Shown: positions 42,884 to 52,267, counted from the first letter of the stretch. The stretch is DNA of 64,000 bases from Mycolicibacterium brisbanense (GCF_001570425.1 NZ_BCSX01000045.1:96101-160100); one strand, 5' to 3'. The notes: generated by a model not told the origin, from the sequence alone. Translations and numbers: made by a program.

Positions 42884-43648
42884 TCAAGCCTCCGTGGCCA
42901 AAGGCGACGTTGCCACCTCCGTGCCGTCCGCAAGCATCGAGATCTCGAAATCGGCGAATACCGCGGGCGCCACATCGACGAGTTCACGCAGGCAGGCAAT
43001 GGCCAGCCGGCGGATCTCCACATCGGCGTGCTCGCTGGCCCGCATCGCGATGAAATGCCGCCAGGCGCGGTAGTTGCCGGTGACCACGATGCGGGTCTCG
43101 GTGGCGTTGGGCAGCACCGCGCGCGCGGCCTGCCGCGCCTGCTTGCGACGCAGGACCGCAGAGCCTCCCCCGGGCTGGTCGCCCATGAATTTGGCTTCCA
43201 AGCGGTTCAGCAGTTCGGTGTAGGCGACCCGGCTGGCGTCGGCGGCCGCAGTGAAGATGCCCATCAGCTCCGGGTCGTCCTCCAGCCCGGGCGGGATCAC
43301 CACCTCCGCATCGTGTTCGGGCACGTACCGCTGCGACAGCTGCGAGTAGGAGAAGTGCCGGTGACGAACCAGTTCGTGGGTGCACGAGCGGGAGATCCCC
43401 GTGATGTAGAAGGACACCGACGCGTGCTCCAACACCGAAAAGTGACCGACGTCGATGATGTGCCCGATGTAGGCCTCGTTGGTGGCCGTCTTCGGGTTGG
43501 GCTTCGACCAGCTCTGATAGCACGCGCGGCCGGCGAACTCGGTGAGCGCCTGACCACCTTCGGCTTCGGTCTGCCACGGCACGTCCGGCGGTGCCAGGAA
43601 CTCGGTCTTGGCGATCAGTTGCACGCGCAGCGGGGCGGTCTCGGCCAC
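42884..43648 (-). CDS. thyX: flavin-dependent thymidylate synthase ThyX
   Basis: 254-residue FAD enzyme making dTMP with methylene-THF and NADPH. ThyX signature RHRHFSYSQLS (RHRX7S) present, with HFSVLEHASVSFYI and RASEHADVEIRRLA. GTG start at 43648; -10-like TAGGGT (43655-43660) 6 nt upstream, leaderless. The window also encodes ThyA (58366-59166). Confidence 0.97.
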   Translation of the reverse strand: MAETAPLRVQLIAKTEFLAPPDVPWQTEAEGGQALTEFAGRACYQSWSKPNPKTATNEAYIGHIIDVGHFSVLEHASVSFYITGISRSCTHELVRHRHFSYSQLSQRYVPEHDAEVVIPPGLEDDPELMGIFTAAADASRVAYTELLNRLEAKFMGDQPGGGSAVLRRKQARQAARAVLPNATETRIVVTGNYRAWRHFIAMRASEHADVEIRRLAIACLRELVDVAPAVFADFEISMLADGTEVATSPLATEA

Positions 43649-43715
43649 GCGATCACCCTACTGTCGCCGCCTTGCCGCGCTCGTGAGCCCACGATTCCGG
43701 CGTTGCCCACAATGA

Positions 43716-43745
43716 TGTTAGTGTTTAACATGTTAGTAACTAACA
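43716..43745. promoter_or_regulatory. two abutting 15-bp palindromic operators
   Basis: TGTTAGTGTTTAACA (43716-43730, imperfect) and TGTTAGTAACTAACA (43731-43745, perfect TGTTAGT-A-ACTAACA), immediately before the monooxygenase. Likely binding sites of the TetR encoded downstream (45225). Confidence 0.75.
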
Positions 43746-43758
43746 TCGAGGAGGAGCC

Positions 43759-45228
43759 GTGGATCAAGAGGTCGTGGTGGTAGGCGCAGGACCGACGGGG
43801 TTGACGGCGGCGTGCAGCCTGCGGTCGGCCGGTGTGAGCGTCCGGGTGCTCGACAAGGCCGAAGGCCCAGCGGTCACGTCGCGGGCGCTCGGCCTGCAGC
43901 CGCGCGGCGTGGAGGTGCTCGACCGGCTGGGCGCGCTGGGTGATCTGCCGCAGCGGGGACTGCCCGTGCAACGGGTCGACGTCAACGTCGACGGCCGGCC
44001 ACTGGCCAGCTTCCCGGTCGGGCAGGCGGCACGGCTGCACGGTCCCGCGGCACTGCTGATCTCACAGGCCGAAATCGAGGAAAATCTGCGGAAGCGACTG
44101 GCAGAGCTCGGCGGATCGGTCGAATGGAGCACGCCCGTCACCGACGTGACGGCAGATCCCGAAGGCGTGACAGTGACGGCGGGTGGTCAGCGGATCCGCA
44201 GCGGATGGGTCGTCGGCGCCGACGGCGCGCACAGCGCGGTCCGTAAAGCGATGGGCATCGGCTTCCCCGGCATACCGCTGATCGAGCGGTTCCTTCTCGC
44301 CGATGTTCACGCCGAGCTCGCCTACAACCGCGAGGGTGCCACCTCGTGGCTGCACGGCAGGAAACTGCTGGCGGCGTTTCCGCTGCCCGGCGCCGACCTG
44401 TGGCGTGTGATGGCACCCGCACCGGATGATCTTCCCGACAACCCCAGCCCGGACGAGATCGTCGGCCATCTCGGCAGCAGGCTGGCCGAGGACGCGGGCG
44501 GGAGCATCAGCTCGGTGGTGTGGACCTCGGTGTTCCGCATCCAGCGCCGCCTGGCCGACACGTATCGATGGGGCCGCGTGCTGCTGGCCGGGGATTCTGC
44601 GCACATCCACAGCCCGTTCGGCGGCCAGGGCATGAACACCGGCATGGGCGACGCCGAGAACCTGGCATTCAAGCTCACGCTCGTGGTGTCTGGACGCGCC
44701 GACACGCGACTGCTGGACAGTTATGAGCGCGAACGACGGCCCGTCGCAAGCGGTGTCCTGCAGACCACAACCGGGCTCACCCAGATCCTGACCGGGCAGA
44801 CTCGAGCGTCCCGGCTGATCCGTGACAAGCTCGCAATTCCCATGTTGAACAATCCGTGGATGCAGCGCCGCATCACGGACAGAGCCTCCCAGCTCGAAGT
44901 GTCCTACCGCTCGGGCTCGCTCGCCCAACGCTGGCTTCCAGGGCTGCAGCCCGGTGACCGGGTGCCCGACCGCGATCTGCTGCGCACCGACGGTACGGCG
45001 ACGCGGTTGTACGAGGCCCTTGGTCCGCGGTGGGCAGTGATCGGGTCAGAGGCTCTGGCCGCCGTCGCCCGCGATCGCCTCGGCGACGTGGTGGCGCTGC
45101 GCGGGTCAGGCGACACGATGCTTGTGCGCCCTGACGGCCATCTCGCGTGGAAGGGTTCGACGCCCGAGAGCCTGCACCGCTGGCTGGACACCACGCTGGG
45201 CCGTCCGGCACTGGAACGTTCGGCATGA
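43759..45228 (+). CDS. FAD-dependent aromatic monooxygenase (PHBH-type)
   Basis: 489 residues, class A flavoprotein hydroxylase: GxGxxG VVVVGAGPTGLTAACSL, DG motif WVVGADGAHSAVR, second FAD motif LLAGDSAHIHSPFGGQGMNT, and a C-terminal thioredoxin-like domain, as in phenol/polyketide/rifampicin monooxygenases. GTG start with GAGGAGG. Overlaps tetR by ATGA. Substrate unknown; a drug- or phenol-inactivating role is possible. Confidence 0.88.
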   Translation: MDQEVVVVGAGPTGLTAACSLRSAGVSVRVLDKAEGPAVTSRALGLQPRGVEVLDRLGALGDLPQRGLPVQRVDVNVDGRPLASFPVGQAARLHGPAALLISQAEIEENLRKRLAELGGSVEWSTPVTDVTADPEGVTVTAGGQRIRSGWVVGADGAHSAVRKAMGIGFPGIPLIERFLLADVHAELAYNREGATSWLHGRKLLAAFPLPGADLWRVMAPAPDDLPDNPSPDEIVGHLGSRLAEDAGGSISSVVWTSVFRIQRRLADTYRWGRVLLAGDSAHIHSPFGGQGMNTGMGDAENLAFKLTLVVSGRADTRLLDSYERERRPVASGVLQTTTGLTQILTGQTRASRLIRDKLAIPMLNNPWMQRRITDRASQLEVSYRSGSLAQRWLPGLQPGDRVPDRDLLRTDGTATRLYEALGPRWAVIGSEALAAVARDRLGDVVALRGSGDTMLVRPDGHLAWKGSTPESLHRWLDTTLGRPALERSA

Positions 45229-45800
45229 GTGTCGACTGGCGGACGCGCAAGAAGGCTGCCACCCGGCAGTCGATCCAAGAACACGCGCTGCGGCTGTTCG
45301 TCGAAAAGGGTTATGACGCAACCACGGTCGAGGAGATCGCGGCTGCCTCCGGCGTATCCCACATGACCTTCTTCCGCTACTTCCCCCGCAAGGAGGAGGT
45401 CGTCGAGTACGACGAGTACGACCCGATGATCGAGCAGCTCATCGCCGAGCAGCCGCCCGAGCTGCCATCCATCACGGCGATCCATCACGCGCTGCGCGCA
45501 GGCCTGGAGAATGTCCTGGCCACCGACCATGACGCCCTGCTGATCCGCACGCGGCTCATCCTCGACAATCCCGCGCTGCGCGCTCGAAATGTCATCGCGC
45601 AGGACGAGACCCGTGAGCTGTTCGCCAGGGCCCTGGCTCGCCGCGCGGGCCTGTCCGAACCCGACCTGTCGTGCGTCGTGCAGGCCTCCGCCGCTCTCGC
45701 CGCGGTGGCACCCGCATTGACCGCCTGGGCCCATGACGAGGATCGCGATCTCATCGCATTGGTCGACGCGGCGTTCGCCGCGGTGGCAGCGGGCACGTGA
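45225..45800 (+). CDS. TetR-family regulator (of the monooxygenase)
   Basis: 191 residues; HTH at TTVEEIAAASGVSHMTFFRYFPRK. Co-transcribed with the monooxygenase, so probably autoregulates through the palindromes at 43716-43745. The ligand domain (REELFARALARRAGL-type helices) is unremarkable. Confidence 0.9.
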   Translation: MSVDWRTRKKAATRQSIQEHALRLFVEKGYDATTVEEIAAASGVSHMTFFRYFPRKEEVVEYDEYDPMIEQLIAEQPPELPSITAIHHALRAGLENVLATDHDALLIRTRLILDNPALRARNVIAQDETRELFARALARRAGLSEPDLSCVVQASAALAAVAPALTAWAHDEDRDLIALVDAAFAAVAAGT

Positions 45801-45820
45801 CACCTTCCTACAATTGGCGG

Positions 45821-45865
45821 ATGCCTGGAGCCCAGTACGCCGAGCAAGACCGCCGACCGTGCTGA
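45821..45865 (+). CDS. possible leaderless 14-residue upstream ORF
   Basis: A good -10 (TACAAT, 45809-45814) is followed after 6 nt by an ATG encoding MPGAQYAEQDRRPC; its TGA (45863-45865) lies two bases past the GTG (45859) of the membrane protein. May couple translation of that gene; peptide not proven. Confidence 0.4.
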   Translation: MPGAQYAEQDRRPC

Positions 45866-46725
45866 TCGGTGTCGCAGCCGCACTGCTGGCCTGCGTCGGT
45901 TATGGGACAGCGTCGGTCCTGCAGTCGTATGCCGCGAACGGCTCCGGGTCAGGCCACGGCGCCACCCCGGAGGGCGGCCCCACGCTGCGCTCGACGATCA
46001 CGGCCATGCTCGCACCGATCTTCATCGCGGGGATGGCTCTCGATCTGTTGGGCTTCGTCGGCAGCCTGGTGTCGGCCCGGCTGATCCCATTGTTCTTGTC
46101 CCAGACCATCATCAGCGCCAATCTGGTGGTGACCGCGATCCTCAGCATCTTCGTGCTGCACGTGAGGCTGCACCGACGGGACTGGACCGCCATCGCCATA
46201 GTGCTTGTCGCCCTGTGTATCTTGGGCGCGACTGCCGGCAAGCTGGGCGACGGCGATCCGGGCGCGGCCATGCACTGGGGCGTGCTCGTGGTGTCCGCCG
46301 TCATCCTGGCGGCAGGAGCGGCCCTGGTCCGGTTGCTCGGTCGTAAAGCGGCAGTACCCGCGGGACTGATCGCCGGGGTGCTCTACGGCGCGATGGCCGT
46401 CGCGGTGCGCGTGGTCCACGGCCTGGAGCCGTTCCAGCTCCGAGTGCTGCTGACCGATCCGGCCTTGTGGGCGGTGATCGTCGCGGGCCTCGGCGGCTTC
46501 TACCTGTTCACCGTGGCGCTGCAAGTCGGCTCGGTCAACGGTGTCGCCGCCGCGCTCGTCGTCGGCGAGACGGTGGTGCCGGGCATCGTGGGGGTGGTGC
46601 TGCTCGGCGACTCCGCGCGGCCGGGCTATGGCTGGCTCGTCGCGCTGGCCTTCGCGGCGGCCATCGTGGGCGCCGTCGCGGTCGCGGTCTTCGGCGCGGC
46701 GGAGTATGAGCGGGCCGCCGGCTAG
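45859..46725 (+). CDS. DMT-type multi-pass membrane protein
   Basis: 288 residues, about nine hydrophobic segments arranged as two EamA-like halves (VLIGVAAALLACVGYGTASV; LWAVIVAGLGGFYLFTVALQ; VVGETVVPGIVGVVLLGDSA near the end). Transport substrate unknown. GTG at 45859 chosen because in-frame upstream codons lie inside the -10 region. Confidence 0.75.
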   Translation: MLIGVAAALLACVGYGTASVLQSYAANGSGSGHGATPEGGPTLRSTITAMLAPIFIAGMALDLLGFVGSLVSARLIPLFLSQTIISANLVVTAILSIFVLHVRLHRRDWTAIAIVLVALCILGATAGKLGDGDPGAAMHWGVLVVSAVILAAGAALVRLLGRKAAVPAGLIAGVLYGAMAVAVRVVHGLEPFQLRVLLTDPALWAVIVAGLGGFYLFTVALQVGSVNGVAAALVVGETVVPGIVGVVLLGDSARPGYGWLVALAFAAAIVGAVAVAVFGAAEYERAAG

Positions 46726-46850
46726 TTCCCTCCCCCGATCGGCGGACAACCGGTTCATCTCGAAGCCGTCCGATCGGCGGACAGACTCCGGGCTGTCGAT
46801 GCGCGAGGCTTGACGCCATCGAGCACTGGCATCGTCCCGAAAGGAACCAA

Positions 46851-47132
46851 ATGAGCTACCACGTCATGGATCTGGTGTGCGAGCGCGCCAACGAGCGCGA
46901 CTGGGAATTGATCTTCGACAGCGGCCCGAACGGCGACCGGCGCACCATCGTTTGGGAACAACGATGCTCAGCGGGAGCCGGAGAACCGCTCGAGTTGGAG
47001 ATCACGTTCAACGTCGACGGCCGGATCGTCCAGACGGAGAAGCGTCAGGACGGCAAGTGGCACCAGCGCACCACTCCGACTCAGGGCTTCGCGTCCACCA
47101 CGGTCCACCTCGAGACCCTGACCATGATCTGA
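46851..47132 (+). CDS. small hypothetical protein
   Basis: 93 residues, MSYHVMDLVCERANERDWEL ..., mixed alpha/beta with no motif recognised. GAAAGGAA is 5 nt before the ATG. The 125-bp gap before it (46726-46850) shows no other feature. Confidence 0.6.
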   Translation: MSYHVMDLVCERANERDWELIFDSGPNGDRRTIVWEQRCSAGAGEPLELEITFNVDGRIVQTEKRQDGKWHQRTTPTQGFASTTVHLETLTMI

Positions 47133-47211
47133 CGCATCGAATCCGACGCAAAGGTTGTTGATCGACGCGGACAACAGCCTTTTCGTCGAATTCGGCGAAG
47201 CCCTTGTCTTG

Positions 47212-47236
47212 ATTACGTTACGTATCGTAACGTAAT
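47212..47236. promoter_or_regulatory. 25-bp perfect palindromic operator
   Basis: Arms ATTACGTTACG (47212-47222) and CGTAACGTAAT (47226-47236) around TAT. It overlaps the -10-like TAACGT (47228-47233), which is 6 nt before the tetR GTG, with TTGTCT 18 nt further upstream as a possible -35. An ideal autorepression site. Confidence 0.85.
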
Positions 47237-47239
47237 AGT

Positions 47240-47851
47240 GTGTCCTCGCTCACAGGCCCCGGGCGGCCGCGTGACCCGCAAACCCAGCACGACATCATGA
47301 GCGCCACCCGTCGACTGCTGGCGCGCGACGGCTACGACCAGCTCTCCATCGAGGCGGTCGCCCGCGAGGCCGGTGTCAGCCGCCCCACCATCTACCGGCG
47401 TTGGCCATCCAAGGCCCACCTGGCCTTCGACGCCGCGTTCGGCCAGCCGCCGGAGGGCGAACTCCTGTTGGTGTCAGGCGTTTTCGAAGCCGATCTGCGC
47501 GCCTTCACCTACGCGGTTCTCACGTTCTGGGGCGATCCCGTGGTCGAAGCGGCCGCCCTGGGCATCCTGACCGAGCGACGCCGCGACCCCGAGCTGCACA
47601 TCCGGACCCAACAGCTGCTCGATGAACGGACCCGTGACGCCTTCCGCGCGCTGCTCGCCAGTGGCGTGGAGCAGGGCCGGATCCGCCCCGATGTCGACGT
47701 CGACATGATCTACCAGACGTTGATCGGCACCGCGTTCTACGCCGCTCACATGGAACCGGACATCGACGCTGAGAAAACCGCAGATCGACTGTGCTCCTTG
47801 CTCATCCAAGGGGCCGGACAACATCCACCACGAAAGAAGGGCACCGCATGA
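47240..47851 (+). CDS. TetR-family regulator
   Basis: 203 residues; HTH LSIEAVAREAGVSRPTIYRRW-PSK. C-terminal domain resembles TetR_C_11-like helices. GTG start at 47240, leaderless. ATGA-coupled to a DUF1214 gene, so the palindrome controls the whole four-gene set 47240-51253. Confidence 0.9.
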   Translation: MSSLTGPGRPRDPQTQHDIMSATRRLLARDGYDQLSIEAVAREAGVSRPTIYRRWPSKAHLAFDAAFGQPPEGELLLVSGVFEADLRAFTYAVLTFWGDPVVEAAALGILTERRRDPELHIRTQQLLDERTRDAFRALLASGVEQGRIRPDVDVDMIYQTLIGTAFYAAHMEPDIDAEKTADRLCSLLIQGAGQHPPRKKGTA

Positions 47852-48924
47852 CCGACCGGGAAGAACTCTCCGAGGCGTTCAACGCCCTGCTGGACGAGGT
47901 GCGCGGCATCGAGCAGAAACTGCTCGCCGCAGACCCTCCGCTGAGTGAGGCCGACCTGCTCGACGGGTACCGCCTGCCGTTCAGCCTGCTGCGAGTCGGC
48001 GTGGACGCCTATGTGTGGGGTGACCGCGACAAGCCCATCCTCGTCGACGTCATCAGCCCGTATCTCAAATGGGGCGGCGACAATTCGGATGCCTACTATC
48101 AGCTCGCCCCGCTGGATCCGCAGCGCACCTACCGCGTCACGGGCAACCGCGGTGACGCGGTGTATCTGTCGATGACCGTCTACGGCGGGCCAGGGCAAGG
48201 TCGCTACAGCGATCGCATCGTGGGCACCATGAACGACCACGGCCTGGATTTCGACGAGGACGGCAACTTCGAGTTCATCATGAGTCCCGATCCGCAGCCG
48301 GGCGCATGGCTCAAACTCGACCCGGACGCCGAATTCGCCTTGACGCGCGACTATCTCAACGATCCGAGCACCGAGCGCCGACCCGTATGGCGGATCGAGT
48401 CACTCGACCCACCTGCCCGGCGCACCGACAGCGCCGCTGAACTGGCCCGGCGCTTCCGCTACGCCAAAAACTGGCTGCACGAACAGGTTTCCTTCTTGCC
48501 GACCAAGGTGGAACCCGCCAACCAACTGCACCCACCGTTCCCGGTGCCGAAGAACGCCTACGGCTGGTCGGCCGCCGACGCGGCCTACTCGATGGGTGCC
48601 TACGAACTCGAGCCGGATCAAGCCCTGATCATCGAGGGCACCTCACCGGACTGCGTGTTCTGGAACCTCTGTCTATGGAATCCGTTCCTGCATACCTACG
48701 ACTACACCCACGAGCGGGTCACCATCAACGGCGCGCACGTCAGCTATGAACCCGACGGCTCCTGGCGGATCGTCATCAGCGAGAAAGACCCAGGCCATCC
48801 GAACTGGGTCTCGACGGCAGGCCGGGCCAAGGGCCTGATCTGGCTGCGCTGGTTCCTGCCCGAGGAGACGCCTGCCCACCCGCAGTGCCGGGTCGTCGAC
48901 GTCGCCGAAGTGGCCACGCTGTGA
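47848..48924 (+). CDS. DUF1214 protein
   Basis: 358 residues. DUF1214 region near the C-terminus: GAYELEPDQALIIEGTSPDC, RVTINGAHVSYEPDGSWRIV, LIWLRWFLPEET. N-terminal VWGDRDKPILVDVISPYLKW. No signal peptide. Frequently sits with sulfotransferases in mycobacteria; function unknown. Confidence 0.82.
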   Translation: MTDREELSEAFNALLDEVRGIEQKLLAADPPLSEADLLDGYRLPFSLLRVGVDAYVWGDRDKPILVDVISPYLKWGGDNSDAYYQLAPLDPQRTYRVTGNRGDAVYLSMTVYGGPGQGRYSDRIVGTMNDHGLDFDEDGNFEFIMSPDPQPGAWLKLDPDAEFALTRDYLNDPSTERRPVWRIESLDPPARRTDSAAELARRFRYAKNWLHEQVSFLPTKVEPANQLHPPFPVPKNAYGWSAADAAYSMGAYELEPDQALIIEGTSPDCVFWNLCLWNPFLHTYDYTHERVTINGAHVSYEPDGSWRIVISEKDPGHPNWVSTAGRAKGLIWLRWFLPEETPAHPQCRVVDVAEVATL

Positions 48925-50183
48925 CCGCCGGTGTGCAGCGTCCGGCGCCGATCCGATTCGCCGACCTCGCCAACCCGGTGTATCCCGCTGCAGCCCAACC
49001 CATCCGCGACGGCCTCGCCGCTTACGGCGCGAATCTCGACCTGAACCCGGCAACTCTGCTCGCCGCCGCGACCGAGCGGTCAGGGCTGAGCGATTTCGGC
49101 GACCCGGCGTTCCGGGAACGTCTCGATGTGCTGTGTACGGCGTTGCGCGACGAAGCGGACCTGTCCGACACCGGCGTGGCCATCACGTTCGAACAGTTGG
49201 TGGGCAACCTGGTCAACCGGTTGCGATTGGAAGCCCTGATCGCCGAGCATCCAGAGATCGAGAGCATCGAGATCCAGCGGCCGATCGTCATCTGTGGGCT
49301 ACCCCGCACCGGCACCACGCATCTGCACAATCTGCTCGCGGCGGATCCGGCGCTGCGGCATCTGCCGTACTGGGAAAGCCTCGAACCGGTGCCCGCTGCC
49401 GGTGAAGATACGCCGGGACCGCGACGAGATCGCTGCGCGGCGGGCCTGGAGGTGATCAACTCGTCCATGCCGGAGTTTCGCCGCATGCACGACATGACCG
49501 TCGAGCACGCGCACGAAGAGATCCAGCTGCTGGCCAATGACATCTCGGGCATGCTCTGGGAAACCATGTACTACGTACCGAGTTTCGCCGCTCACTACAA
49601 GGCGCACGATCAGGCTGCATCGTATCGCTACGTCAAGCGCAGCCTGCAGGCCATGCAGTACCTGCGAGGGGGCACCCGCTGGGTACTGAAGTCGCCGCAG
49701 CATCTCGAGCAGTTCCCGACCCTGGCCGCGACCTTCCCGGATGCGACTTTCATTGTGACGCACCGTGACCCGGTCGAGGTGACGCTATCGATGATGACGA
49801 TGATCTGCTATGCGACGCGCATGGCGGTCGCGCGCCCGGATGTGGGCAAGTTGACCGGATACTGGCTGGACCGCATCGACGATCTGTTGACCGGCTGTAT
49901 CCGCGATCGCGACAAACTGCCCGCCGGGCAAGCCATCGATGTGCGATTCGACGACTTCATGGCCGACGAAGAAGCCACGCTGCGCAACATCTATCGCGTC
50001 GCCGACCAACCGTTCGACGACGACGTCCGTGCAGCGATGAACGATTTCCTCACCGAACATCCACGCGGGCGGTACGGAGGGGTCATCTACGACCCGGCAG
50101 ACCTGCAACTGGACACCGCGGCCATCGCCGAGAGATTCCGCGCCTACCGCGAACGTTTCCTGACCACCCCGGAGAACAGATGA
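48921..50183 (+). CDS. sulfotransferase-family protein
   Basis: 420 residues; 5'-PAPS motif GLPRTGTTHLHNLLA and 3'-region WVLKSPQHLEQFPTLAATFP with FIVTHRDPVEVTLSMMT. Mycobacterial sulfotransferase_3-like group, substrate unknown (lipid or steroid alcohols plausible). GTG overlaps the DUF1214 stop as GTGA. Confidence 0.87.
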   Translation: MTAGVQRPAPIRFADLANPVYPAAAQPIRDGLAAYGANLDLNPATLLAAATERSGLSDFGDPAFRERLDVLCTALRDEADLSDTGVAITFEQLVGNLVNRLRLEALIAEHPEIESIEIQRPIVICGLPRTGTTHLHNLLAADPALRHLPYWESLEPVPAAGEDTPGPRRDRCAAGLEVINSSMPEFRRMHDMTVEHAHEEIQLLANDISGMLWETMYYVPSFAAHYKAHDQAASYRYVKRSLQAMQYLRGGTRWVLKSPQHLEQFPTLAATFPDATFIVTHRDPVEVTLSMMTMICYATRMAVARPDVGKLTGYWLDRIDDLLTGCIRDRDKLPAGQAIDVRFDDFMADEEATLRNIYRVADQPFDDDVRAAMNDFLTEHPRGRYGGVIYDPADLQLDTAAIAERFRAYRERFLTTPENR

Positions 50184-51253
50184 ATCAGACTGCACCACAG
50201 CCCATCTCGGCGGAGGCCTGGGTGGCCACCGCACTCGGTGAGCCCACAGAGGTTTTGGAACGACAGTCGGTGGAAGTGCGCGCCCCGGGCCCCAACGAGG
50301 TCCGGGTCGCGGTCCGGGCATTCTGCCTGAACTTCAACGACATCGACATCATCAAGGGCCGCTACACCACGCTGCCCCTGCAGCCGCCCTTCGTGCCCGG
50401 CATGGAAGCCGTCGGTACCGTCGAAAGCGCAGGCTTGGGTGCCGAGCACCTGGTCGGCCGCCGCGTGGTGGGGATTCCGGTGATGGCCTTCGGCGGCTAC
50501 GCGTCCTACGCCATCGTCGACGCCGCGACGGTGCTCGATCTGCCGGACTGGGTCAGCGACGTCGACGGCGCCGCCCTGCATTACCCATTTCACCTGGGGT
50601 GGTTCGCACTGCGCGAACGCGGGCGCCTGCAGTCCGGTGAGACGCTGCTGGTGCACGCCGCCGCGGGCGGCACCGGATCGGGCGCGCTGGTGCTCGGAAA
50701 GGCTTTGGGCGCCAGAGTGATCGCCACTGCGGGCAGCGACGAGAAGCTGGAGTTCTGCCGCAAACTGGGTGCCGACCATGCCGTCAACTACCGCAGCAGC
50801 GGCTGGGTGGACGAGGTCATGGAGCTCACCTACGGCCGCGGCGTGGACGTCGCGTTCGACGCGGTGGGCGGCAGCGTCACGACAGATACGTTTCGCTGCA
50901 TGGGCTTCAACGGGCGACACCTGATGGCCGGGTTCGCCGAGGATATCGCCCTCGAGGACGGGGACTACATCTCGCCGCGGCCGATCGCCTACGGCAACTT
51001 CGATGTCTGCGGGGTATGCCTGGTCTACGTGACCGATCCGCTTGCCGTCCGCCGCACGCTCGGGTTCAACTGGCCGGCCCGCTCCGAAGGTCTCGATGCG
51101 CACGTCAAGATTCTCGAGCTGATGCGTACCGGCAAGCTCCAGACCGTGGTCGGCGAGAACGTGCCATGGGATCAACTGCCGCAAGCACTTCGGCGGATGG
51201 CTGCGCGGGAGACCACCGGGCGTCTGGTGGTGAGCACCGGCGCACACGACTAG
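50180..51253 (+). CDS. zinc-free MDR quinone/NADPH oxidoreductase
   Basis: 357-residue MDR-superfamily reductase with NADPH motif AAAGGTGSGALVLGKALGA, no structural-zinc cysteine cluster, FCLNFNDIDIIKGRY in the N-terminal lobe. ATGA overlap with the sulfotransferase. Last gene of the TetR-led operon. Confidence 0.88.
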   Translation: MNQTAPQPISAEAWVATALGEPTEVLERQSVEVRAPGPNEVRVAVRAFCLNFNDIDIIKGRYTTLPLQPPFVPGMEAVGTVESAGLGAEHLVGRRVVGIPVMAFGGYASYAIVDAATVLDLPDWVSDVDGAALHYPFHLGWFALRERGRLQSGETLLVHAAAGGTGSGALVLGKALGARVIATAGSDEKLEFCRKLGADHAVNYRSSGWVDEVMELTYGRGVDVAFDAVGGSVTTDTFRCMGFNGRHLMAGFAEDIALEDGDYISPRPIAYGNFDVCGVCLVYVTDPLAVRRTLGFNWPARSEGLDAHVKILELMRTGKLQTVVGENVPWDQLPQALRRMAARETTGRLVVSTGAHD

Positions 51254-51338
51254 TCGCTGCGCCCCGGCCCGACAGCGGATATGACGGGGCGTCACCCGCG
51301 TTTGCGATTGAGGTGCCCGCGAAAGTCTGGTCCGCGCA

Positions 51339-51386
51339 CGTAACGCCATGGCGGGAAATCGCGCTCTGGGCCGCCGTGGCGTTACG
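51339..51386. terminator. inverted repeat between convergent operons
   Basis: CGTAACGCCATGGCGG (51339-51354) and CCGCCGTGGCGTTACG (51371-51386) pair over 16 bp with one mismatch around a 16-nt loop, midway between the oxidoreductase and GntR stops. Probable bidirectional terminator; no T-run. Confidence 0.6.
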
Positions 51387-51442
51387 CACGCGCTCGTGGC
51401 CCCCGGCCTTTTCGGCCACCAAGTCCGGGGCCATTGGCGGGA

Positions 51443-52210
51443 CTATTCCGTGAGCACCCCGGCCCGGCGCATAGCGGCTGAGATCAATTCGAAGTCGATG
51501 GCGACGTGGGCGCGGGCGAGCGCGTCCGCGTCGTCGCCGCGACCGTCGGCGATCGCGCCGACCAATTGTTCGTGCTCGGCCAGTGCGCGCATCTCCATCT
51601 CACGCATGGTCACTTGCTCGCCCCAAAGATGCGCAGGCGCACCGATGCTCACGGACGCTTCGAGGTCGAGCAGCACTTGTTTGAGGATGTCGTTGTGCGC
51701 GGCATCGATGATCGCGAGGTGTAGCGCGCTGTCGGCTTGTTGAGCTGACAGCCCGCTCTCGGCGCGGCGATACGCCGCGAGGTGCTCCTGCAGCACCGCG
51801 ATATCGCGATCCGACCGGGACTCGGCCGCGGCCCGGCAGATGGCGCCGTGCAGCCGGCAGATGGCGTCGCAACGATCACGGAGCTCGTCGAGCCGCATGG
51901 TCAGCGTCCGACACACCGACTCGGTCGACGATTCCGGCCATTGCTGCAGTACGTACGATCCCCCGCCGCGGCCCCGCCGGGTTTCGACCAATCCACGGTC
52001 CACGAGCCTCGCCAGCGCTGCGCGCACCGTCATGCGCCCGACTTTGAGGGCGGCGGCCAAGTCTCGTTCGGCAGGCAGTCGCGCACCGGGCAGGTACTCG
52101 CCGAGCGCGATCGCGGTGACGAGCCGATCGGTGATCTCGTCGATCCGCGACGGCGATTCGAGCTCGCTCTCCAGCAAACCAGGCACTCCGGCGCCGGCTG
52201 GCTGCGTCAT
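51443..52210 (-). CDS. GntR-family (FCD) regulator
   Basis: 255 residues; winged helix LPAERDLAAALKVGRMTVRAALARLVDRGLVETRRGRGGGS-type and an all-helical FCD ligand domain with metal-site His (SALHLAIIDAAHNDIL, LAEHEQLVGAIADG). Start ATG at 52210 after GGGGAG. Divergent from the peptidase/permease pair it probably controls. Confidence 0.9.
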   Translation of the reverse strand: MTQPAGAGVPGLLESELESPSRIDEITDRLVTAIALGEYLPGARLPAERDLAAALKVGRMTVRAALARLVDRGLVETRRGRGGGSYVLQQWPESSTESVCRTLTMRLDELRDRCDAICRLHGAICRAAAESRSDRDIAVLQEHLAAYRRAESGLSAQQADSALHLAIIDAAHNDILKQVLLDLEASVSIGAPAHLWGEQVTMREMEMRALAEHEQLVGAIADGRGDDADALARAHVAIDFELISAAMRRAGVLTE

Positions 52211-52267
52211 CGCGTCTCCCCTCTCCCGCACCGCCCCCACAGTATCGGCACCAATTGTTAAAACACG

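Noticed and set aside
40708..43053. 781-codon plus-strand frame across rnj and dapA
   Set aside because: Antisense to two clear enzymes with all catalytic motifs; no domain seen in the plus frame.
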